64,000 bases of DNA, taken from assembly GCA_001304875.1 (NCBI GenBank), contig BBZO01000019.1, positions 1 to 64,000 on the forward strand, written 5' to 3'. How positions within the stretch are numbered: the stretch's first letter is position 1; the number at the start of each line of letters is the position of its first letter. Under the pieces are notes generated by a model. The model saw only the letters and a program-made list of their open reading frames with translations, ran no database searches and was not told the DNA's origin. A program made the position numbers and the translations under genes. The DNA is from Clostridia bacterium UC5.1-2E3. GTDB taxonomy: Bacteria; Bacillota; Clostridia; Lachnospirales; Lachnospiraceae. Shown here piece after piece: positions 1 to 10,058 of this stretch.

Positions 1-276
1 CCCGCACCGGCGGCAGCGCCCGCTCCGGCTCCTGCAGCAGCCCCGGCTCCCGCAGCAGCAGGAAGCACCAATGTTGACAGCCCGATGCCCGGCAAGATTT
101 TAGACGTCAAGGCAGCTCCGGGACAGGCTGTGAAGTTCGGCCAGGTGATTATCACCATGGAGGCCATGAAGATGGAGACTGAGATTGTTGCACCGGCCGA
201 CGGAACCGTTGCGTCCGTAAACGTAAAGGCCGGCGATACGGTGGAGACCGGCGATACGCTGGTAGTCCTTAACTAA
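1..276 (+). CDS. gcdC: Glutaconyl-CoA decarboxylase gamma subunit, biotin carrier (3' part)
   Basis: Only the C-terminal part lies in the window; the frame is open from base 1. It carries CO2 on biotin between the carboxyltransferase GcdA and the Na+ pump GcdB. The first ~20 codons are an Ala/Pro-rich flexible linker, followed by a biotinyl-lipoyl domain with the canonical EAMKME biotinylation motif (Lys at codon 57 of the visible part) and the usual ending after a short beta strand. The gene sits 17 bp upstream of gcdB, so they are co-transcribed. Other biotin-dependent decarboxylases (oxaloacetate, methylmalonyl-CoA) have the same carrier; the neighbouring gct, gcdA and hgd genes decide for glutaconyl-CoA. 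BirA encoded at 23.8 kb is the likely modifying enzyme. Confidence 0.93.
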   Translation, partial: PAPAAAPAPAPAAAPAPAAAGSTNVDSPMPGKILDVKAAPGQAVKFGQVIITMEAMKMETEIVAPADGTVASVNVKAGDTVETGDTLVVLN

Positions 277-293
277 CGGGAGGGAAAACGTAA

Positions 294-1432
294 ATGAATT
301 TTTTCGCAGTTGTAGCGGAGATGCTCAGTGAATCAGGATTCGCTGCGTTAACCTGGCAGAATGCCGTAATGCTGCTTATTTCCTTTGTCCTGTTATATCT
401 GGCTATCCACAAACAGTTTGAACCATTATTATTACTGCCGATTGCATTCGGTATGTTCCTCGCTAACTTACCGCTGGCCGACCTTATGAAAGAGGCTGAG
501 CCGTGGTACAACCAGGGCGTTCTGCGCATCATGTACGGCGGCGTTAAGAGCAGCCTGTTCCCCTGCCTGATCTTCCTCTGTGTTGGCGCCATGACCGACT
601 TCGGTCCCCTGATCGCCAACCGATCAGCCTTCTGCTGGGAGCGGCGGCACAGTTCGGTATCTACATCGCCTTCATGCTGGCCAATGCCACCGGCCTTTTC
701 ACCATCGGTGAGGCTGCGGCAATCGGTATCATCGGCGGCGCGGACGGCCCGACCGCTATTTACATCGCCAATAACTTAGCGCCTGATCTGGTGGCGCCCA
801 TCGCGGTGGCAGCCTACTCCTACATGGCTCTGATCCCGCTGATCCAGCCGCCGATCATGAAGCTTTTAACCACCAAGAAAGAGCGCTCCGTCGTTATGAA
901 GCAGCTCCGCAAGGTGAGCAAGACCGAGAAGGTCATCTTCCCGGTATTCGTAGTGGCGTTCTGCTCCCTGCTGCTTCCTTCCGTAGCACCCCTTTTAGGT
1001 ATGCTCATGTTAGGAAACCTGTTCCGTGAGTCCGGCGTTACCGCGCGTCTGTCCGACACCGCCCAGAACGCGCTGTGCAACATCGTAACCATCATGCTGG
1101 GAACCACCGTAGGCGCCACCGCCAACGGCGAGATTTTCCTCCGCGTGCAGACTCTGGCGATCATCGCCATGGGACTTCTGGCATTCTGCTTCTCCACTGT
1201 GGGCGGCGTGCTGTTAGGTAAAGTCCTTTACCTTGTGACTGGCGGAAAGATCAACCCGTTGATCGGATCCGCAGGCGTGTCTGCCGTACCGATGGCGGCA
1301 CGTGTATCCCAGACTGTCGGCTCCAAGGAGAACCCGACCAACTTCCTTCTGATGCACGCCATGGGCCCGAACGTGGCCGGCGTTATCGGATCCGCGGTTG
1401 CGGCAGGATTCTTCATGCTGATGTTCGGTTAA
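294..1432 (+). CDS. gcdB: Glutaconyl-CoA decarboxylase beta subunit, Na+ pump (frame broken by one base)
   Basis: Integral membrane subunit of the OadB/GcdB/MmdB family that couples decarboxylation of carboxybiotin to Na+ export. The protein is rich in hydrophobic helices and keeps the family signature [10 protein letters not shown] near residues 150-160 and the conserved ending [14 protein letters not shown]. Restored length is about 379 residues, usual for the family. The frame is lost near position 620, where AACCCG appears one C short; downstream the second frame continues the same protein to 1432. It is preceded by GGAGGG-type ribosome site 5 bases from the ATG at 294. Cotranscribed with gcdC upstream and gct genes downstream (42-bp gap). 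Confidence 0.92.
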
Positions 1433-1474
1433 TCGTAGTTACCAAAAGAATTTTTATAAAAAGGAGGCTTTATT

Positions 1475-2436
1475 GTGGCTAATAAAGTGTGTTCATTACA
1501 GGAAGCGATTGCAAAGTATGTAGAAGACGGCGACGCCATTTCCTTCGGTGGTTTTACAACCAACAAAAAGCCGATGGCGGCGGTTCGCGAGATTCTTCGT
1601 CAGGGCAAGAAAGATTTTATTGCATGGGCTGGCCCGGCCGGTTCCGACTGGGATATGTTAATCGGTGAGGACCGTGTGAAGGCATACATCAACTGCTACA
1701 CCGCGGACTCCGGCGTTACCAACGTTTCCCGCCGTTTCCGCAAAAAATCGAGGCAGGCGAGCTGATCTACGAGGATTACTCCCAGGACGCTATCATGTTC
1801 ATGCTTCACGCTGCATCCTTAGGTCTTCCGTTCCTGCCGGTCCGCTTCATGATCGGTTCCGGACTTGTTGACCACTGGGGCATCAGCAAAGAGGTTCGTC
1901 AGACCATCGACAAGCTGACCGACGACAAGTTCGTGTATGTTGAGAACCCCTTCAAGCCGGGCGAGAAGGTTGTTGCCCTTCCGGTTCCGCAGCTTGACAC
2001 CGCCATCATCCATGTTCAGAAGGCTTCTCCGGACGGTACCTGCATTCTGCTTGGCGATGAGTTCCACGACATCGATATCGTTGTGGCTGCCAAGAAAGTT
2101 ATCGTTACCTGCGAGGAGTTAGTGAGCAACGAGGTGATCCGCAGAGATCCGATGCTCACCAAGATCCCGTGCTTCGCTGTTGACGCGGTCTGCCATGTTC
2201 CCTACGGCGCATTCCCGACCCAGTGCTACGGCTACTATGACTATGACAACGCATTCTTAAAGGCTTACGGCAATGCAAGTAAGACCGAGGAAGATTTCAA
2301 GGCATTCCTTGACGAGTACGTTTACAGCGTTAAGGACAATGATGAGTTCCTTGAGAAGATCGGCATCAACCGTCTTCTGAAGTTAAAAGTATCTGATGGT
2401 TACGGATATGCAACAGATGTGAGCAAGGAGGATTAA
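1475..2436 (+). CDS. gctA: Glutaconate CoA-transferase subunit A (frame broken by one base)
   Basis: Alpha subunit of glutaconate CoA-transferase (class I CoA-transferase), which activates (R)-2-hydroxyglutarate with CoA from acetyl- or glutaconyl-CoA. GTG start at 1475 with AAGGAGG eight bases upstream. Early motif SFGGFTTNKKPMAAVRE matches the CoA-transferase alpha fold. The frame breaks near 1745 in a run of A that seems one base short; the second frame (SQDAIMFMLHAASLGLPFLPVR onward) completes a 320-residue protein, the same size as the Acidaminococcus enzyme. Ends 2 bp before gctB, as expected for subunits made in equal amounts. Confidence 0.93.
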
Positions 2437-2438
2437 TC

Positions 2439-3254
2439 ATGGCTGACTACACAAAGTATACAAACAAAGAGATGCAGGCGATCACACTCGCCCAGCAGAT
2501 CACCAATGACAATATCGCTATCGTAGGAACAGGACTTCCGCTGATCGGCGCTTCTGTTGCCAAGAGATTATTTGCACCGAAGTGCAACCTGATCGTGGAG
2601 AGCGGACTTATGGACTGCTCCCCCATCGAGGTTCCGCGTTCCGTAGGCGACCTTCGTTTCATGGCTCACTGCGGATGCCAGTGGCCGAACATCCGCTTCA
2701 TCGGCTTCGAGGCCAATGAGTGGTTACATGACTCCGACAGACTGATCGCCTTCATCGGCGGCGCGCAGATCGACCCTTACGGAAACGTGAACTCCACCTG
2801 TATCGGTGACTACCACGCTCCGAAGACCCGTTTCACCGGATCCGGCGGTGCCAACGCCATTGCGACCTTCTCCAACACGATCATCATGATCCAGCACGAG
2901 AAACGCCGCTTCATGCAGAAGATCGACTACGTAACCAGCCCGGGCTGGATTGACGGACCTGGCGGACGTGAGAAACTGGGACTTCCGGGCAACCGCGGAC
3001 CGCAGGCAGTCGTTACCGACCGCGGTATCATGAAGTTCGATCCCGAGACCAAGAGAATGTACCTTGCAGGTTACTATGAGACTTCCTCCCCCGAGGATGT
3101 AATCGAGAACACCGGCTTCGACATCGATGTTTCCAAGGCTGTTAAGCTGGAGGCTCCGTCACCGGAGGTTATCCGCATGATCCGCGAGGAGATCGATCCG
3201 GGCCAGGCGTTCATCCAGGTTCCGAAGGAAGAGCCGAATGGCTGTGTATTATAA
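2439..3254 (+). CDS. gctB: Glutaconate CoA-transferase subunit B
   Basis: Beta subunit of glutaconate CoA-transferase, intact, 271 residues. It carries the catalytic glutamate: Glu54 lies in the motif NLIVESGLMDC, matching the known active-site Glu54 of the Acidaminococcus enzyme that forms the CoA thioester intermediate. Start ATG 2439 follows AAGGAGG at the end of gctA. Later motifs GGAQIDPYGNVNST and GSGGANAIATF are typical of the family. One of the few genes of this operon with an undamaged frame. Confidence 0.95.
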   Translation: MADYTKYTNKEMQAITLAQQITNDNIAIVGTGLPLIGASVAKRLFAPKCNLIVESGLMDCSPIEVPRSVGDLRFMAHCGCQWPNIRFIGFEANEWLHDSDRLIAFIGGAQIDPYGNVNSTCIGDYHAPKTRFTGSGGANAIATFSNTIIMIQHEKRRFMQKIDYVTSPGWIDGPGGREKLGLPGNRGPQAVVTDRGIMKFDPETKRMYLAGYYETSSPEDVIENTGFDIDVSKAVKLEAPSPEVIRMIREEIDPGQAFIQVPKEEPNGCVL

Positions 3255-3279
3255 TCAAATAGAAGGAGAACAAAGCGAT

Positions 3280-5046
3280 ATGAATATGTATTCTATGCCT
3301 GGATATTTCCAGAACATGCCTACGATCGGTAAAGAGCTTGTAAATCCCAACCCGGAGAACGAGCAGGAGATCAAAGCCGTTGAGCAGGACATCCATGAGT
3401 CCATCGAGAAGGCTCTGGCTGCCGGCATCACCTCCGAGGAGAAGTTAAACGAGCGCGGCCAGCTTTCCGCTATGCAGCGTATCAATGCCCTCATCGACGC
3501 AGGCACTGGTGCCCGTTAAACAGCCTGTTCAATCCGGAAGGCAACAAGTTCGGAACCACCAACATTTTAAACGGTCTCGGCCGTGTCAATGGCAAGTGGG
3601 TTTACATCATTGCATCCGACAACAAGAAGATGGCCGGCGCATGGGTTCCCGGACAGGCTGAGAACCTGCTTCGCGCATCCGACGCTGCGAAGATCCTTCA
3701 TCTTCCGCTGGTATACCTCTTAAACTGCTCCGGCGTTGAGTTCCCGAACCAGGACAAGGTATACCCCAACAGACGCGGCGGCGGTACCCCCTTCTTCCGC
3801 AACTCCGAGTTAAACCAGCTTGGCGTTCCGGTTATCGTAGGCATCTACGGAACCAACCCGGCAGGCGGCGGATACCACAGCATTTCCCCGACCATCCTGA
3901 TCGCACATCAGGACGCTAACATGGCAGTGGGCGGCGCTGGTATCCTTTCCGGTATGAACCCGAAGCTACATTGACGAGGAGGCCGCTGAGGGCATCATCA
4001 ACGCCCAGATTGAGAACAGCAAGCATCACGTTCCGGCTCCGGGCTCCGTTCCGATCCACTACGATGAGACCGGATTCTTCCGCGAGGTATATGAGAACGA
4101 TTTAGGCGTGATCGAGGGTATCAAGAAGTACATCAGCTACCTTCCGGCCTACAACCTGGAGTTCTTCCGTGTGGATACTCCCAAGGCTCCGCAGCTTCCG
4201 GCTTCTGACCTTTACAGCATCATCCCGATGAACCAGAAGCGCCCCTACGATATGTACGAGGTTATCGCACGTCTCTTCGACAACAGTGAGTTCTTAGAGT
4301 ACAAGAAGGGCTACGGCCCGGAGATGATCACCGGACTTGCGAAGGTGAACGGCCTGTTAGTCGGCGTGGTTGCCAACGTTCAGGGTCTCCTTATGAACTA
4401 TCCGGAGTACAAGCAGAACTCCGTAGGTATCGGCGGAAAGCTGTACCGTCAGGGCCTTGTGAAGATGAACGAGTTCGTAACCCTGTGCGCACGCGACAGA
4501 ATCCCGTTAATCTGGCTGCAGGATACCACCGGTATCGACGTCGGCGACGACGCAGAGAAGGCAGAGCTTCTCGGCTTAGGTCAGTCCCTGATCTACTCCA
4601 TCGAGAACTCCAAGCTTCCGTCCTTAGAGGTTACCATCCGTAAGGCCAGCGCTGCTGCCCACTATGTACTGGGCGGACCGCAGGGCAACAACACCAACGT
4701 GTTCTCCATCGGTACCGGCGCCTGCGAGTACTACGTAATGCCCGGCGAGACCGCTGCCAACGCCATGTACTCCAGAAAGCTTGTGAAGGCGAAAAAGGCC
4801 GGCGAGCCGCTTCAGCCGATCATCGACAAGATGAACGACATGATCCAGATGTACACCGACAAGTCCCGTCCGAAATACTGCACCGAGAAGGGTATGGTTG
4901 ACGAGATCGTAGATCTGACCGAGATCCGTCCGTACATCCAGGCATTTACCGAGGCTGCTTACCAGAATCCGGAGAGCATCTGCCCGTTCCATCAGATGAT
5001 GACCGCAAGATGCATCCGCGAGTTCGACACATTCAAGAAAGCGTAA
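3280..5046 (+). CDS. gcdA: Glutaconyl-CoA decarboxylase alpha subunit, carboxyltransferase (two frame breaks)
   Basis: Carboxyltransferase subunit that moves the carboxyl group of glutaconyl-CoA to biotin on GcdC, leaving crotonyl-CoA. Two crotonase-fold carboxyltransferase domains are visible: the N-terminal half with FPNQDKVYPNRRGGG and GTNPAGGGYHS, and the C-terminal half with RIPLIWLQDTTG and GACEYYVMPGETAANAM. Start ATG 3280 has AGAAGGAGA nine bases upstream. Frame is lost near 3510 (ACCTGG one C short) and regained in phase near 3966 (AAGGGC two G short). Restored length is about 589 residues, matching the 587 of Acidaminococcus GcdA. The extension past typical acyl-CoA carboxylase beta subunits is a family feature. 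Confidence 0.93.
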
Positions 5047-5075
5047 TATTAACTGAAGGAATTTAGCATAATTGT

Positions 5076-5100
5076 CCAGGCCAGGGTAAAATCTGGCTGG
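5076..5100 (+). promoter_or_regulatory. Intercistronic hairpin between gcdA and hgdC
   Basis: Inverted repeat CCAGGCCAG / CTGGCTGG with an 8-base AT-rich loop in the 118-bp gap between gcdA and hgdC. No T-run follows, so it does not look like an intrinsic terminator; it could stabilise the upstream message or mark a processing site that separates expression of the decarboxylase from the dehydratase. AT-rich sequence from about 5110 to 5150 could hold an internal promoter, but I cannot assign clear boxes. Confidence 0.4.
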
Positions 5101-5164
5101 ATATATGCATGTTAATGTGTTAATATGATAGTGGATACTATAAAATAACAATCCGGAGGTTACT

Positions 5165-5949
5165 ATGAGTTCGATTTACACACTGGGCATCGACGTGGGC
5201 TCCACCGCTTCCAAATGCATTATGCTGAAGGACGGGAAGGAGATCGTCGCCAAATCCCTGATCGACGTCGGCGCCGGAACCAGCGGCCCCAGCGCGCCAT
5301 CGAGGCGGTGCTTGCGGAGGCGGGAATGGCCAGAGAGGACATGACCTACGTCCTGGCCACCGGTTACGGCCGCAATTCCCTGATGGGACTTGCCGACAAG
5401 CAGATGAGTGAGCTTTCCTGCCATGCGCGGGGAGCATCCTTCCTCTTCCCGGATGTCCACACGGTCATCGATATCGGCGGACAGGACGTGAAGGTCCTGC
5501 GCATCGAGAACGGGGCCATGACCAACTTCCAGATGAACGACAAGTGCGCGGCTGGAACCGGACGGTTCTTAGACGTGATGGCGCGCGTCCTGGAGGTGAA
5601 GGTGGAGGACCTGGGAACACTGGGCGCACAGTCCCAGAAAAAGGTGGGCATCAGTTCCACCTGCACCGTGTTCGCGGAGAGCGAGGTTATCAGCCAGCTG
5701 GCCATGGGCACGGATAAATGCGACATCATCGACGGAATCCACCGCTCCGTGGCAGGCCGCGTGGCAGGCCTGGTACACCGCGTGGGCCTGGTTCAGCAGG
5801 TCGCCATGACCGGCGGCGTGGCACAGAACACCGGCGTGGTGCACGCACTGGAAAACGAGCTGGGATGCAAGATCCTTACGTCCCCGCTGACTCAGTATAA
5901 CGGCGCGTTGGGCGCAGCCCTGTTTGCATGGCAGGCGGCCAACCGCTAG
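5165..5949 (+). CDS. hgdC: (R)-2-hydroxyglutaryl-CoA dehydratase activator (frame broken by one base)
   Basis: Component A, the archerase: a homodimeric ASKHA-fold ATPase with a [4Fe-4S] cluster that injects one energised electron into HgdAB. Seen: ATPase start [12 protein letters not shown], phosphate loop DIGGQDVK, cluster-ligand cysteines in [11 protein letters not shown] and [12 protein letters not shown], and GGVAQN near the end. ATG 5165 with CCGGAGG seven bases upstream. The frame breaks near 5290 in a C-run one base short ([10 protein letters not shown] restored). Restored length 261 residues, as in Acidaminococcus (260). Directly upstream of hgdA. Confidence 0.94.
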
Positions 5950-5970
5950 ATAAATAGGAGGATAATTATT

Positions 5971-7407
5971 ATGGCAAAACAAGTTAGTCCTGGCGTTCTT
6001 GCGCTTCGTAAGGTCGTTGACGACGCTCACAAAGACGCGCGTGAAGCCAAAGCAAGAGGCGAGTTAGTAGGCTGGTCCTCATCCAAGTTCCCCTGCGAGC
6101 TGGCAGCCGCATTTGACTTAAACGTTATGTACCCGGAGAACCAGGCGGCAGGTATCGCTGCAAACCGTTACGGCGAGATGATGTGCCAGGCTGCCGAGGA
6201 CTTAGGCTATGACAACGATATCTGCGGATATGCACGTATCAGCCTTGCGTATGCAGCCGGCGTGCGCGTATCCCGCAAGTACGACCCGGAGACCGGCGAG
6301 TACATCATCGACCCCAGCACCGGCAAACCGCTCAAGGACGCTGAGGGCAATGTGGTCCTGGACGAGAACGGAAACCCGAAGAAGGATCCGAAGACCCAGA
6401 CTCCTTACTTACAGCTGGACAACCTTCTGGAGATCGAGGCTCTGCCCGACGGCCCGGAGAAGGAGAGACGCTTAGAGGCCATTTCCCCGATCCGTCAGAT
6501 GCGCATCCCGCAGCCGGATTTCGTGCTCTGCTGCAATAACATCTGCAACTGCATGACCAAGTGGTACGAGAACATCGCCCGTATGTGCAACGTTCCGCTG
6601 ATCATGGTAGATATCCCCTACAACAACACCGTAGAGGTTCACGACGAGAACGTGAAGTACGTCCGCGCCCAGTTCGACAAGGCCATCAAGCAGCTGGAGG
6701 AGCTGACCGGCAAGAAGTTCGACGAGAAGAAGTTCGAGCAGGCATGTGCCAACGCCAACCGCACCGCGAAGGCATGGCTCAAGGTCTGTGATTACTTACA
6801 GTACAAGCCCGCTCCCTACAGCGGATTCGATCTGTTCAACCACATGGCTGACGTCGTTGTTACCCGTGCCCGCGTGGAGGCTGCCGAGGCCTTCGAGCTC
6901 CTGGCCAAGGATCTTGAGGAGACCATCAAGAAGGGCGAGACCACCACTCCGTTCCCGGAGAAATACCGCGTAATGTTCGAGGGTATTCCGTGCTGGCCGA
7001 AGCTTCCGGCTCTGTTCAAACCGCTGAAGGCAAACGGCGTGAACGTGACCGCAGTTGTTTACGCTCCGGCGTTCGGCTTCGTCTACAACAACATGGATGA
7101 GATGGCCCGTGCATACTACAAGGCTCCCAACTCCGTCTGCATCGAGCAGGGCGTAGACTGGCGTGAGGGCATCTGCCGCGACAACAAGGTTGACGGCGTG
7201 CTTGTGCACTACAACAGAAGCTGTAAGCCGTGGAGCGGATACATGGCAGAGATGCAGCGCCGTTTCACCGCAGATCTGGGCATTCCGTGCGCAGGATTTG
7301 ACGGCGACCAGGCTGACCCGCGTAACTTCAACGCCGCACAGTACGAGACCCGCGTACAGGGCCTTGTGGAGGCGATGGAAGCCAATAAGCAGGCAAAGGA
7401 GGCTTAA
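5971..7407 (+). CDS. hgdA: (R)-2-hydroxyglutaryl-CoA dehydratase alpha subunit
   Basis: Intact 478-residue subunit of the oxygen-sensitive dehydratase that converts (R)-2-hydroxyglutaryl-CoA to (E)-glutaconyl-CoA by a ketyl-radical mechanism. The cysteine cluster FVLCCNNICNCMTKW (near residues 180-195) supplies [4Fe-4S] ligands; PENQAAGIAANRYGEM and PCAGFDGDQADPRNF are typical of the HgdA/HgdB superfamily. The insertion around residues 95-145 is a feature of the hydroxyglutaryl enzymes rather than of the lactoyl or phenyllactoyl relatives. Ribosome site TAGGAGG nine bases before the ATG. Confidence 0.95.
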   Translation: MAKQVSPGVLALRKVVDDAHKDAREAKARGELVGWSSSKFPCELAAAFDLNVMYPENQAAGIAANRYGEMMCQAAEDLGYDNDICGYARISLAYAAGVRVSRKYDPETGEYIIDPSTGKPLKDAEGNVVLDENGNPKKDPKTQTPYLQLDNLLEIEALPDGPEKERRLEAISPIRQMRIPQPDFVLCCNNICNCMTKWYENIARMCNVPLIMVDIPYNNTVEVHDENVKYVRAQFDKAIKQLEELTGKKFDEKKFEQACANANRTAKAWLKVCDYLQYKPAPYSGFDLFNHMADVVVTRARVEAAEAFELLAKDLEETIKKGETTTPFPEKYRVMFEGIPCWPKLPALFKPLKANGVNVTAVVYAPAFGFVYNNMDEMARAYYKAPNSVCIEQGVDWREGICRDNKVDGVLVHYNRSCKPWSGYMAEMQRRFTADLGIPCAGFDGDQADPRNFNAAQYETRVQGLVEAMEANKQAKEA

Positions 7408-7412
7408 TAACC

Positions 7413-8563
7413 ATGAGTATGAACGCATTATTAGATGAATTTAAAGTAAAAGCTGCCAGCCCGAAAAAGCAGCTTGAGGAATACAAGGCACAGGGCAAGA
7501 AGGTCATCGGAGTGCTTCCCTACTACGCTCCCGAGGAGTTAGTGTACGCAGCCGGCATGGTTCCCATGGGAATCTGGGGTTCCAACACCAAGACCATCAC
7601 CCGTGCAAAGGAGTACTGCGCCACTTTCTACTGCACCATCGCACAGTTAGCGCTTGAGATGCTCTTAGACGGCACCATGGACCAGCTGGACGGCATCATC
7701 ACCCCGACCATCTGCGATACCCTGCGCCCCATGAGCCAGAACTACCGCGTAGCCATGGGCGACAAGATGAAGGTTATCTTCCTGGCGCATCCGCAGAACC
7801 GTTTCGAGGAGTTCGGACTCCAGTTCTGCGCAGACCAGTACAACCACGTGAAGGCTGACTTGGAGGAGGTTGCCGGCAAGAAGATTACCGACGAGGCCAT
7901 CTGGGATGCCATCAAGGTTTACAATAAGAGCCGTGCGGCCCGCCGCGAGTTCGTGAAGCTGGCCAACGAGCACTGCGACGTGATCACTCCCACCAAGCGT
8001 TCCGCTGTTCTGAAGGCGTTCTTCTTCATGGAGAAGCCGGAGTACACCGCGAAGCTGGAGGAGCTTAACGCAGAGCTTAAGAAGCTTCCTGTCTGTGACT
8101 GGAAGGGAACCAAGGTTGTCACCTCCGCGATCATCTGTGACAACCCGAAGCTTCTTGAGATCTTCGAGCAGAACAACATCGCCATCGCAGCTGACGACGT
8201 GGCTCACGAGAGCCGTTCCTTCCGCGTGGACGTTCCCGAGGATGAGACGGATCCGATCCGCGCTCTCGCAAAACAGTTTGCGAACATGGACTATGACGTT
8301 CTTCTCTACGATCCGAAGTCTACCGAGAACCGCCGTGCCGAGTTCGTCGCCAACATGGTGAAGGAGAGCGGCGCCCAGGGTCTGGTACTGTTCATGCAGC
8401 AGTTCTGCGATCCGGAGGAGATGGAGTATCCGTACTTAAAGAAAGCCTTAAACGAGGCTGGAATCCCGCACATCAAGCTGGGTATCGACCAGCAGATGCG
8501 CGACTTCGGTCAGGCACAGACCGCAATCCAGCGTTTGCCGATGTGCTTGAGATGGCGAAGTAA
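7413..8563 (+). CDS. hgdB: (R)-2-hydroxyglutaryl-CoA dehydratase beta subunit (frame broken near the end)
   Basis: Second dehydratase subunit, 5 bp after hgdA with AAAGGAGG before the start. Motifs KKVIGVLPYYAPEELVYAAGMVPMG, TPTICDTLRPMSQNY (cluster Cys) and QQFCDPEEMEYP are those of the family. The last codons are displaced by a single missing G near 8536 (CAGGCG seen as CAGCG); restoring it gives the usual ending FADVLEMAK and a stop at 8561-8563, hence about 383 residues (379 in Acidaminococcus). Without the repair the frame runs on to 8585. Last gene of the operon, followed at 8603 by a strong terminator. Confidence 0.93.
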
Positions 8564-8602
8564 CAGACTGCTTGTAAGCAGATGATTTGAATAAAGAAAA
8601 TG

Positions 8603-8632
8603 GCCGGCGGGATAACCCGCCGGCTGTTTTTT
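8603..8632 (+). terminator. Rho-independent terminator of the hgd operon
   Basis: Perfect 9-bp GC stem GCCGGCGGG / CCCGCCGGC with loop ATAA, followed by TGTTTTTT. It lies 40 bp after hgdB and faces the convergent regulator at 8645, with an A-rich left flank, so it may stop transcription from both sides. Confidence 0.93.
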
Positions 8633-8644
8633 GTTCCGATGAAT

Positions 8645-9399
8645 TTACGTCTTTGTATGTCCCATATAAAAAGACAGCTCCGCCGCACCGTGCCGGACAA
8701 TGTTTTTCAACTCCTCCACATACTCCTCGCTGTGTATCCTGGAGTGGGGCTTGATAATGCCCACGGAAGCGGTGATGTTCCCATTCATGTCAAATACCGG
8801 CGCGCCGATCCCGACGGCGTCGGAAATGTACTCGCCATAGGAGACGGAGACGCCGTCCCTGCGGATGGTCTCCAGCTCGCTTAAAAGCTCCTCTGCGCTC
8901 TCTTTGGGAAACGCGTGCGGAGCGGTGAGAATGTGGGTGGTGTAATAGTCGATAAATTCCTTCGGCTGATAGGCCAGGAGAACCTTGCGGATGGCTCCGC
9001 AGTGCATATCCAGCTCATAGCCGAATTTCTCCACCACCTTCAGATGGTTGGGGCCGTCCATTTTCTCCAGCACCAGGCCCTTGCTCCCCACGGGGATGAT
9101 GAGGTAGGAATCCTCTTCGGTGACGGTCGTCAGGTGCTTTAAGATGGGGCGGGCGGCGTCCTGGATGCTGATGTTTTCAGCGGCCGTCCGTCCCAGGGAG
9201 ATGAGCGCCGGCCCTAGCTTGTAGGTGTGGGACTGCTCATCCCGGACCACGAAACGCTTTCACAAAAGGTCTGCAGCATGCGGTGTACGGTACTGCGCGG
9301 GAGCTGGAGCGCATCTGCCAGCTCCGCGATGGTGTAGTCGTGCGCCGGCTCTTTTAAGTATTCCAAAAGCTCCAGCGCGCGAAGCAGACTCTGTATCAT
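8645..9399 (-). CDS. IclR-family transcriptional regulator (frame broken by one base)
   Basis: N-terminal winged helix-turn-helix (LLEYLKEPAHDYTIAELADALQLPRSTVHRMLQTF, residues ~10-45) followed by the IclR ligand-binding domain (YKLGPALISLGR, VGIGAPVFDMNGNITASVGI). GGAGG lies 9 bases before the ATG. The frame breaks near 9252 where one G is missing (ESGFVVRDEQ restored), giving 251 residues, the usual size. It is convergent with and next to the hydroxyglutarate operon, so it could control that operon, but the ligand and target are inference. IclR members often sense short organic acids or aromatic acids. Confidence 0.9.
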
Positions 9400-9432
9400 A
9401 AGTCGGTTCCTCCAGACATAAAGCCGCCGCCG

Positions 9433-9849
9433 TTAGTCGGTGGCTTCCTCGATGGTGGTGGTCGCTTTCTCTGCGGCGTCCTCCGCTGCCTTCAGGATGT
9501 CATCGGCCGCTTCTTCCACGGCGTCTGCCGCATTCTCAGCCATATCCGCCGCAGCGTCCGCTGCATCCTCTGCGGCGTCTGCCGCTGTGTCTGCCGCATC
9601 CCCGGCGGCCTCCGCACAGGCGCTGACGGCCTCGTCTGCCTTTTCCCCGGCCTTGTCGGGGGAGATGGACACGTAGGTGCGTTCTGCGGGTTCCTCGTCC
9701 CCGTCCTCTCCATCGTCCTCGAAGTCATGGAACTCCTCGTCCAGCTCCTTGTGGAAGGATTTATATTTCACGAAATAAGAGATACCTGCGGCTGCCGCTC
9801 CCGCCGCCGCAGCGGCTAATACGAGCGCCCCCAAATGTTTTTTTGCCAT
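9433..9849 (-). CDS. Alanine-rich membrane-anchored repeat protein
   Basis: Predicted 138 residues. A short basic start (MAKKHLGALVLAAAAAGAAAAGISYFVKYKSF) forms one N-terminal membrane helix; an acidic stretch (EEFHDFEDDGEDGDEEP, residues ~38-55) follows; residues ~75-130 are an almost pure A/D/E heptad-like repeat (AADAAEDAADAAADMAENAADAV) that should form a long amphipathic or coiled helix. Start chosen for AAAGGAGA eight bases upstream. It resembles late-embryogenesis-like or YtxH-type low-complexity proteins in composition only; I recognise no family. Downstream of, and on the same strand as, the IclR gene (33 bp before it in reading order). Confidence 0.72.
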   Translation of the reverse strand: MAKKHLGALVLAAAAAGAAAAGISYFVKYKSFHKELDEEFHDFEDDGEDGDEEPAERTYVSISPDKAGEKADEAVSACAEAAGDAADTAADAAEDAADAAADMAENAADAVEEAADDILKAAEDAAEKATTTIEEATD

Positions 9850-9981
9850 AATTAAAATCTCCTTTCTGCTATTGATATTATTGTAATACGATTCAGGGGA
9901 AAAGAAAAGGCATTGACAGAAAAAAATTAGGGGGAGGCGGCAATATTTTGGAAATATGGAAGGCGTTTTTCTGCGCATCGC

Positions 9982-10010
9982 TTCACAGGGGCATGAAAAA
10001 ATGGTATAAT
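9982..10010 (+). promoter_or_regulatory. SigA-type promoter of the MNT/HEPN pair
   Basis: TTCACA, 17-base spacer, TATAAT, about 49 bases before the GTG start of the nucleotidyltransferase. This is the clearest promoter in the 209-bp gap between the two divergent units. Confidence 0.7.
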
Positions 10011-10058
10011 TTTAAAAGCAGAAAAACACCATATGGTCGGGAAGGAGGGGCAGAAGAC

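Noticed and set aside
294-1432. gcdB and many other genes as true pseudogenes
   Set aside because: The breaks are single-base, occur in homopolymers, affect essential genes equally, and leave both halves under clear protein-level conservation.
5076-5100. Hairpin before hgdC as an intrinsic terminator
   Set aside because: No T-run follows, and the downstream genes belong to the same pathway.
9440-9676. Plus-strand serine/alanine-rich ORF opposite the alanine-rich protein
   Set aside because: It is the mirror of a GC-rich GCN repeat; it has no ribosome site, while the minus-strand frame has one plus a membrane helix.
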